Assembly (NCBI GenBank): GCA_019055375.1
Contig: JAHQIW010005830.1
Location: 62,001 to 126,000 of the forward strand
DNA from: Parelaphostrongylus tenuis
Lineage: Eukaryota > Nematoda > Chromadorea > Rhabditida > Metastrongylidae
Length of the DNA: 64,000 bases
Direction: 5' to 3'
The notes under the pieces were generated by a model. The model searched no databases. It was given only the letters and a program-made list of their open reading frames with translations, and had not been told where the DNA came from. Position numbers and translations under genes: made by a program. This document shows positions 56,851-64,000 of the stretch, piece after piece (within the stretch, counting starts at the first letter, position 1; each line of letters starts with the position of its first letter).

Positions 56851-59800
56851 AGCGGTTATATCTATAAAGTCTCACGTCCGCTAAATGCGATTCTATGAAA
56901 TTAATTCCAGTTTACTGATATTTGCCAGCGAGAAATAAGCTTCCTTATTCTATTAGCATCAAACGGTGTTTCGGAATTCTACGAACTTCCACGAAGCTTT
57001 TTCTCAATTGAACTAGTTCTGAGGGCGTTCTCCATGGAGGAGCTAGCGAGAGTTCTGAAAAAATGGTAGTCAGTGATTTGAGGTCTGACGATTAGGAGAT
57101 AAGAGGCGGAACTTTGTAGCTTCGCTGAACTTTTGAAACGCTCGTTGCCCAGCGTGTGGCTACACGTTGTCCTAGAAAAGAACTGAGTTCTACTGTTGAC
57201 CTATACAGGTTGGCTGAAGGAGCAGCAGTTTTTAGAGCATTTCATCAAATTGCTGAGCATAGTTTCTAGATGTATTTGTTTCGTCGAACTCAATTGTATT
57301 TGTTTCGTCGGACTCAATAAGCTGTAGTAGATCAGACCGGCAACAGACCACTACACAGTGGCCACAAACATTTTTGATGCATTTTTTTGGATTAAAAAAG
57401 TGCTTTGTAGTCTGTTCCCGCCCAACCACTGACGTGATTGTCGCCGATTCTTGTTTAATATCCACTTTTCGTCGTACCTCAAAGTTCCTTCCGAGAAATA
57501 GTATGTAGTTGATACGTGACATGAGAGAATATGGCAAGTGTTAAAAAAAACTTTTCGTTATACTGTGAGCGCACTCATCAAGCTTTTCGTTCATTCCAAT
57601 TTTCTTCAGATGACAAGCGTTCGTGGAATGGATGACGTTGACTTTGACAACATCCCGTGTAGTCTTGAGAGGATCAGCTTCTATGACTACTTTCCCCTCA
57701 AATGCTGATAAGATCGACGCAGAATTAATCGCACTTTATGCATTGCTAAAACGCGTCTGCTTCGCGAAACTTCTTGAACTACTTTTGCACGAATTATGTG
57801 AATAATCAAAGGGTCCTTAGGTAGTCGTAAGTTGGCCTGAGATGTGTTTTGGAAATTGGATGGGTATTAAGTGTATAAACTGGTTCAACCTCGATCGCTG
57901 GAGAAGGTCTATTCAAGATCGTCTGTTGATGCTATCAAACAAGCTCTGACACGTAAATACAGGAAGAATTTCAGTGATTGGAGCTCTCATTTACTTCGAT
58001 GGATTTCAGAAAACCGTTAGAACTTCGTTATATGCTACTTACATGCAATATCAAACCTCGTAAAAGGTTTTTATAAATGGTCTGTGGATGTTTAACCTTC
58101 ATTTTCAATATAACTAATGAACTCAAACCAGTCACGCTTCTACTTTGACCCAGTATGTGTTCGATTTTCGGTATTGCGCATTCCATTTCTACTTATTTTC
58201 TCACTACCACTTTAGAGTTGATCTTAGCATCGCGAAAAAGAGAACCTATGGCGGCGATGGCAAACGAGAGTGATTGAGCAGCGTGGAAGCTCGTGCACGA
58301 GCTACTTGCCTCATGGAATGAGCTCAAAGAATATGAACTTTCTTAAGCGTGATATTTATTTTACTGGTTGCGCACACAAGTGGTCGCTTAGTTTAACTAG
58401 CTATAAGTATCGCCGTGAAAGTGTAATAATACCTTTTCGTTTGGTGTCACAAATTTCTTGACGTATCCCTTTCGCTGGACAAGAGCTTGTCATGAAGAGT
58501 TCAATATAAATTCAAAAGCTTAAGTCTCTGTCTTGTGCAGGCACGTGGCCGGTTGTTGAAGAGACCCTTTATAACGCTGTAAACATCATAATAAAAGTGC
58601 TTCACATAGGCCGCGCAATCCAACTATAGCTGCGCTGGAACCACGAAAGCACATAACGTGTAAAGAAAAACCTTTGTCGTCACAGACAGGCGTTAAATTT
58701 GGAGTTCCTTCTGAAAAGAAGAAACAGTTTTTGAAAAATAACAAAAATCACACTTCATATGGGCGCCATCGATCGATGATCGCTCCAACCCCATTGTTGC
58801 ACCACTGCCATCTCGCAGCCCTTAAATGGAAAAATACTTGCTCGCATATGTTGATCAATCTTGCTTTTCCCGCTACACTGTACAGAAACGTTGCATCTGA
58901 AAAATAAGAACAGCGTAGGAGTCTCTAAATCTTACGCTTTTAAATGAATTTTAATACTCCAAAGTAAGAGATCTGTCTTGCATGAAAACGGCGTGTGTGA
59001 AACATAAATGCTTTCTTTCATTGAAACGTTATAATAAAGACTTCTCAAAAAAGGGCCGCTTACTGCGCTAGCCAGAGATTTAAGGTTTGAAAAACCGCTA
59101 ACATTGTTTACGAAAAGTTCTTGTCCAGCGAAAGAAAAACAAAAACTACAAGAGTTTCATTTGTTTCACAACTTGATTTCTCGCTCCTAATCTTTCTAGC
59201 ACTTAATTTTGTCTTTGTTGAATTTTTTCACTCAGTCACGACCATTATGAACTAATCTTTGCATTTGCTGTCAAAAGTCAATTACCTTCGTGCATATCTA
59301 CAATATTCAATTGGCTAAGTCAGACTTATGAAACTTTTATTGGCCTGTGCACAACGTTGCTCGAAAAAAGGTCTTGTCTGTTTTAATTGCAAATTGGCTG
59401 GTTGATGTCTGTGTACACGGAAGTGAACAGGGACTCAGAAAATTATGCTCTCTTTCAATACAAACAACTGCACTAGTTCAACCTCCAAGCTTATCAAGCC
59501 TCTGATTCGTCCAAAGTTGGAAAAACTAGAACATTCAGTAATCGATCTCCGGCAATATTTCTGCTATAGCTATAAAATAACTCCTTATTTTTCCACTCAA
59601 AGGAGATGAAAAAATGTATTAAGTTTTCCGAAAAAGCGACGGGATTACATATGATTGACCTCGAAGAAACGGATAAAAGACTACCTTTAATAACCAGACG
59701 TCGTTAATTACCTTTATGAAAAGCTACATCAAATCAAAATAATAAAAGCACCGCTCCATTGACTTTCTCTCATCTTTGACTCTCAATGTGGCATGTGTTA

Positions 59801-61336
59801 TACATGCTGCAGACAACTACTACTGTTTCCATATAAAAGAGTATAAGGAGTTATATTTGCACTTAGAAGCGAAAAATAGACATTTCTAGCGATTGAGAGA
59901 TTACACCTCTTCGCAAAGACAAAATTCGAAGAAAAAAACCTTTAGTGATATGTCCAGCCACAGTGAAATCCCTTTCCATTATCTTTTGAATCTAATGAAA
60001 TGAATACAGTATAAGGCAGTATTTAAGAAGGGAGAGTATGAAAATTACATAGCAGCGATTAAAATACTTTCGAGCTAGTGGGTTAGTTCATGATCGTTTG
60101 TATGACCGTCAAGATTGCGAATGAACGATTGAAATCATGTCGACTCCGTAGGAAAAGAAACAGCCTAGCAAAGTTTGACGGGCGCTGTTGAAGAAACCTA
60201 GTGAAAAAATAGCATTTATAGCTTTGTTTCCAGCTTGTGTAATGGACTGTGGAAAAAGTTTTGTCACATTGCTTGAGAAATTGTTGTTTACATATGTATT
60301 TTATGCGAATTTGAGATCATCCGATAGCTCCTTTCTGGCGTGTAGGACGATATTAGAATCGTCCATACAACCTTCCTAATGGAGCCGTTCAAAGGTAAAA
60401 TTCGTGCGTTTTTCCACTTCCACTACGAAATGTGTGTCAGCGCTTTTGAGGCTTGCGGCAAATCATAAGGCGTATTGTGACGAAATTTGAGATATTCGTG
60501 AAACTCAGCGTTGGTATAAGACATTCTGCTAAGAAGGAGACTGATTAAGTGGCAAGCCAAGAGAGGGAACTCTACGAGAAGTCCATTTCGAATCATAGTT
60601 ATTTAAACTGAAGAAACTCCATCGATGAGTTGCCGGATGTTGACTGCCGACTTTGACAGTAATCTATGGAATCAGTTGGCAAATTCGCATGAGACGTTTT
60701 GGAGCATCCATCGTACAGCCCAGTCTTAGCGCTGATTGATTGTCACTTACTCTGGTGTTTTTTGAGAGCCAAAAAGTTCCAAAATGCCTTAAAAATCAAG
60801 CAAAATCTTCTAATTTTCTTCTGATTTAAAGATCGTGAGTTTCGTCGCTACGAGATCTATGCCACCATATATGCGGGTAAATTGTTTTGATGTGCATGGA
60901 GACTACTTCAATCAATAATTTGATTTCTAATAGAGTTTATTTAGTGCAGTGAATACTCTTTTTCTATGCATTTTGAAGGTGCAACAGAACTCTTCCTACA
61001 GCCTAGTAGTAGCCTGAATCATTTATTTATGTTCATATCGACAATTCACGCCCTTTTCTGATACTGAACTTGCTTTCTGATTTGTAGATTATGAATAGTA
61101 TTGCACACTACACCACATTTTATTCTATTCTGCTGCTCTACCGAGAAAACTATTGAATTAATGGGCAAAGTAAGATCGTGCTCCAAACTCTTTCTGCAAT
61201 TACACTGTTCTCCGAAACACGCGTGACTCTGGCTTGACGTTTGGTTGTTGAGGTTGTACTTTGACGGAAAATGCCTGAAAAACCTCTCAAAAAATAGCGA
61301 TGGCAGGTGCCTGTAAGTTCAAAAAAATTAACTTAC

Positions 61337-63503
61337 AAAATCGGAATATTTTCTAATTCCATACATGACGTACAATTTGCGACGAAGTTCTGCTCCTGTT
61401 ATCAGCATCAACCATGGATGGAGAAAAAAAAGAATGTTGATCAGCGGGTAAATAGACCGAATTTTCTGCCAAAGAGCTAGCTGAAAACGGCTTATTGTCA
61501 TTTCAGAATTTGATCCACATCGTAATACAACTATTTTTGCACTGCCACCGGTATGCCTCTGTTTTACAGATTTTACTCAACGAGAAATCTTCAGCAAGTT
61601 ATTTGTTAAAGCTAACTAAAGCAGCTCTAAGTTGACCGTATTAGTATCAAATGCGACACACTTTTTGTTTACGTTACAGATGGTCCAAGAAAATGGCTTT
61701 CTGCACATCATTCTCATAAAATATCTTTTCGTGTATGAAAGTGTATCACCAAGTTGTGTAAACACGCTCCATCAAGACAACGAAAGAAAGTACAAAATTT
61801 TAGCAATACTCATTTAACTATTCTCATTAGATCTCTTTGTTTTATCTAACCCATTCAGATAATACAAATGACCCGGAGAGGTACTACAGGGCCACACCTC
61901 TGTAAACATTGGAAATAAAAAACCTTTCACACAATGAAAATCTTGACAGCAACTATTTCCGATTAATAAAATGAGAACGATTGTCAAAAACTTAGTGCCA
62001 TTCTGCGCCCACTAATTCTATATGGAGTAGTAGGCCGTACTAGCAAGCTGGATATCCTCCGAGGATTTGATAAAGGAATTTATTTGAATTATCAGCGTCA
62101 CGGGACTGGATCAAATCTGGTGATGCTGCCAATAAACAGTTTATGGCACAAAAAGATCTGTTTTTGAAACATATAAAGCTGAAGCAGATTAGATGCCAGA
62201 GTTTTTTTCAAGTCAAAGAGTGGTTTGAGGAACTTGACACTTGTACTTTTGGAACAGTAAGTGAGAAAAATCCGACGTTTACTGTCGCAGCAATTTAGAT
62301 GCATGGCTTGGTAGATAACTTATGATGATCGACCGATCTCTTGTTAATTATGACGTCTACATGACTGCTCGACTACATTTGAAGGAAGTGTTATTAAAAA
62401 AAATGTCTGACTTCTGTCTCCAATAGTTAGTCTTTAGATAATACATAGTACTTATTGACACCCAAGATTCCTAGGTTAAAGAATGCCAGTAGTAAAACAT
62501 TCTTGTGCAACGGATGTCAGCTCGAAAATAATGTCTTTGTGCAACGGCTATCACCATCAGAATCAATCTACTCTGCCTGGCGCTTCTAGTTTGCAAGCTC
62601 ATCCTACGGGGTTTTTATTAACCGGACTGGCGGAGCTACAAAGCAATAAATGAGAGTTATGTGGCAGTCATGGTTTGAAAGGGATTGAACGAATTAAATG
62701 ATACTGACAAGAATAGAAAACTGAGGACGTAAAATTATCAGTAGGGTATGAGAAAAGAAGAAGCTTCGGTGACTACTTGTTACGGAATGTTAAGCTTATG
62801 GTTAGATAATTATCGACTAAATTCTCAGATTTTTTTAAGAATAGAGAGCAAGGTCGACACATTTTAGACCACAGAAGGAACCATCAAAATCGTCCTACAT
62901 GAGCAGAAAATGGAAACACAAAAAATTTACACCTTATTTTACTAGGATCTCTGTCTTTTTTTGTGCCTCGGTGGTGTAGTGGTAGCACGAGACTTCAGTA
63001 TGGATGAAAAGAAGGTTCAACTTTCGACTAAGGCCCTGTTTTGAGAGCGCATGTGGAGCAGTGGTGGAGTGCTCTGCGTCGCAGATCAGGTCAATGGTAC
63101 GACCTCGCGCTCATGGCTCACCAAGCCATCCATTTCTCCGGGGTCGATACTGGTACTACAATGGCTTCGGACTTATCTGGGAAGATAAACAGCACTGACT
63201 CGGTTGAGCGGGAGACCACCGCGAGTCATTGCAAAGGCTAGATATGCATTCAATCACTTCAATCGAACATAAAATTGAAGAATAATGCACGGCACATCTC
63301 TCGGATACTGACCAACCATGAGAGCTTTACCCTCTATCCTTTATCACTGTCTTATGATGTATTCCTCAATGCATTAGAAGAATAAGGATACCTTGATGCC
63401 ATAAATACTTAGTGTGTCAAAGACATCAAATAGCATGATAGCCGTGAATGCCACGATGAGTGTAGCCAGATGAAGAGAAACTCGACATTTTCTTCGATAT
63501 GAC
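61337..63503 (-). CDS. Chemoreceptor gene C: TM6 and TM7 exons
   Basis: Duplicates of exons 5 and 6 of gene B. TM6 exon 63,503-63,392: same 112-nt length, SYRRKCRVSLHLATLIVAF, then LFDVFDTLSIYGIK. TM7 exon 61,480-61,337: same 144-nt length, LALWQKIRSIYPLINILF, HPWLMLITGAELRRKL. Both stay open with intact splice signals although most base changes alter residues. The seventh exon (from 61,311) has one extra T in a T run and frameshifts; without splicing the 26-nt intron, the frame stops two codons after the TM7 exon. The receptor thus has a lost or very short tail. TM1-TM5 would lie beyond 64,000. Confidence 0.7.
62965..63295 (+). repeat. Dimeric tRNA-like SINE (family T2), B' copy
   Basis: Counterpart of 29,962-30,300. 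GCCTCGGTGGTGTAGTGGTAG starts module one; module two is bounded by GAGCGCATGTGG and CGCGCTCATGG. The 3' part matches CCAAGCCATCCATTTC and GGGAGACCACCGCGAGTC. Confidence 0.75.
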
Positions 63504-63583
63504 CTGCAAAAGAGTTTATTTTGAATCATCGTCTGTTTCACAGTGCATATGTCTAACACTCTTTTATCATACAATATCCGTCA

Positions 63584-63589
63584 TATATT

Positions 63590-63633
<44 letters not shown>
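63584..63633. repeat. (TA)n microsatellite, expanded in B'
   Basis: About 50 bases of alternating T and A. The same place in B (about 30,592-30,602) has only CATATATAATAC, so the tract grew after the duplication, within the intron upstream of the TM6 exon. Confidence 0.9.
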
Positions 63634-63638
<5 letters not shown>

Positions 63639-64000
63639 ATGAATCTTAGTACTTCATTTAGATTTCATTCTTCTTACACACTGCTCAAAAGACTTTCAAG
63701 CAATTTTATTTCAACACATCACTGGGAATTTTATCTCTTATATGACTGTCATAAAAATCTAGCGAAAATTCTCCTCGCGATCCTGAAGATAGTCGAGCTA
63801 AGGCACTTTCGTTTACACATGCAAGAGCTTCGGAAGAGGGGGCCCAGCCATGCCTCTTGATAACGTGCGTCACTAGCCATGGCACATAGCAATATCTCCT
63901 TTGACTATCGGGATTATACATAAATAGGTGAAAACATAACATAGGTAGTGAATCAATCGAATTAGCTGAAAAGCGCTCGTCTCCAGTTTATAAGTGTTTT

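Larger units (their letters stand above)
51265..64000 (+). repeat. Segment B': second copy of the 12.4-kb direct duplication
   Basis: Colinear with 18,575-30,960; the last bases of the window still match. Differences from B that are gains or losses: extra 52,681-53,063; extra 53,765-54,604; the T1 insertion at 29,219-29,730 lacking; unlike sequence at 60,110-60,290 against 26,184-26,780; and an expanded TA tract at 63,584-63,633. The stretches 54,605-57,600 and 57,806-61,336 hold only repeats shared with B and no supported gene. Confidence 0.9.

Noticed and set aside
1..64000. A bacterial-style gene system (operon, defence island, phage)
   Set aside because: Introns with GT/AG borders, LINE and SINE elements, mariner and 7TM receptors show an animal nuclear genome; the short frames lack ribosome-binding sites and operon spacing.

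Overview
This is eukaryotic, A+T-rich, intron-bearing DNA that looks like an intergenic/accessory region of a parasitic nematode, most likely a strongylid such as a hookworm. The evidence is three copies of an RTE-type non-LTR retrotransposon of the kind abundant in strongylid genomes, a seven-transmembrane chemoreceptor gene split by mostly phase-0 introns, and numerous tRNA-like SINEs. There are no bacterial operons and no CRISPR array. Most of the window is repeats and old duplications; the one gene I can rebuild end to end is the chemoreceptor.

Layout. 1-2,290: 5' two thirds of a decayed RTE (minus). 1,226-6,474: segment A, present again inverted at about 45,836-51,256 (A'). 6,481-11,800: almost featureless, with one tRNA-like hairpin at 11.3 kb. 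11,806-15,163: the most complete RTE (minus), broken by stops. 16,401-19,965: 5' half of a chemoreceptor pseudogene (gene A, minus), with a cluster of tRNA-like elements in its first intron. 18,575-about 30,960: segment B, repeated in direct orientation at about 51,265-64,000 (B'). 27,633-40,366: chemoreceptor gene B (minus), seven exons, about 330 codons, apparently intact. Its introns hold a mariner remnant, a tRNA-Arg pseudogene, an unrecognised ORF, an inverted-repeat pair and SINEs. 44,074-44,780: a long palindromic element with a microsatellite core. 45,836-51,256: A' with an internal tandem duplication and the third RTE fragment. 51,265-64,000: B', with the last exons of a third chemoreceptor gene (gene C).

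How the parts relate. Genes A and B have the same strand and the same exon design, so this is a small tandem receptor array. B copies the interval from the last two transmembrane exons of gene B to the first exon of gene A. Its left breakpoint lies beside the tRNA-like cluster in gene A intron 1, and in the second copy that breakpoint is welded to the truncated RTE at the end of A'. Because B and B' are paralogous, each serves as an empty-site control for insertions in the other. The clearest case is a 512-bp tRNA-like retroposon in B flanked by a 12-bp duplication whose single unfilled copy is visible in B'.
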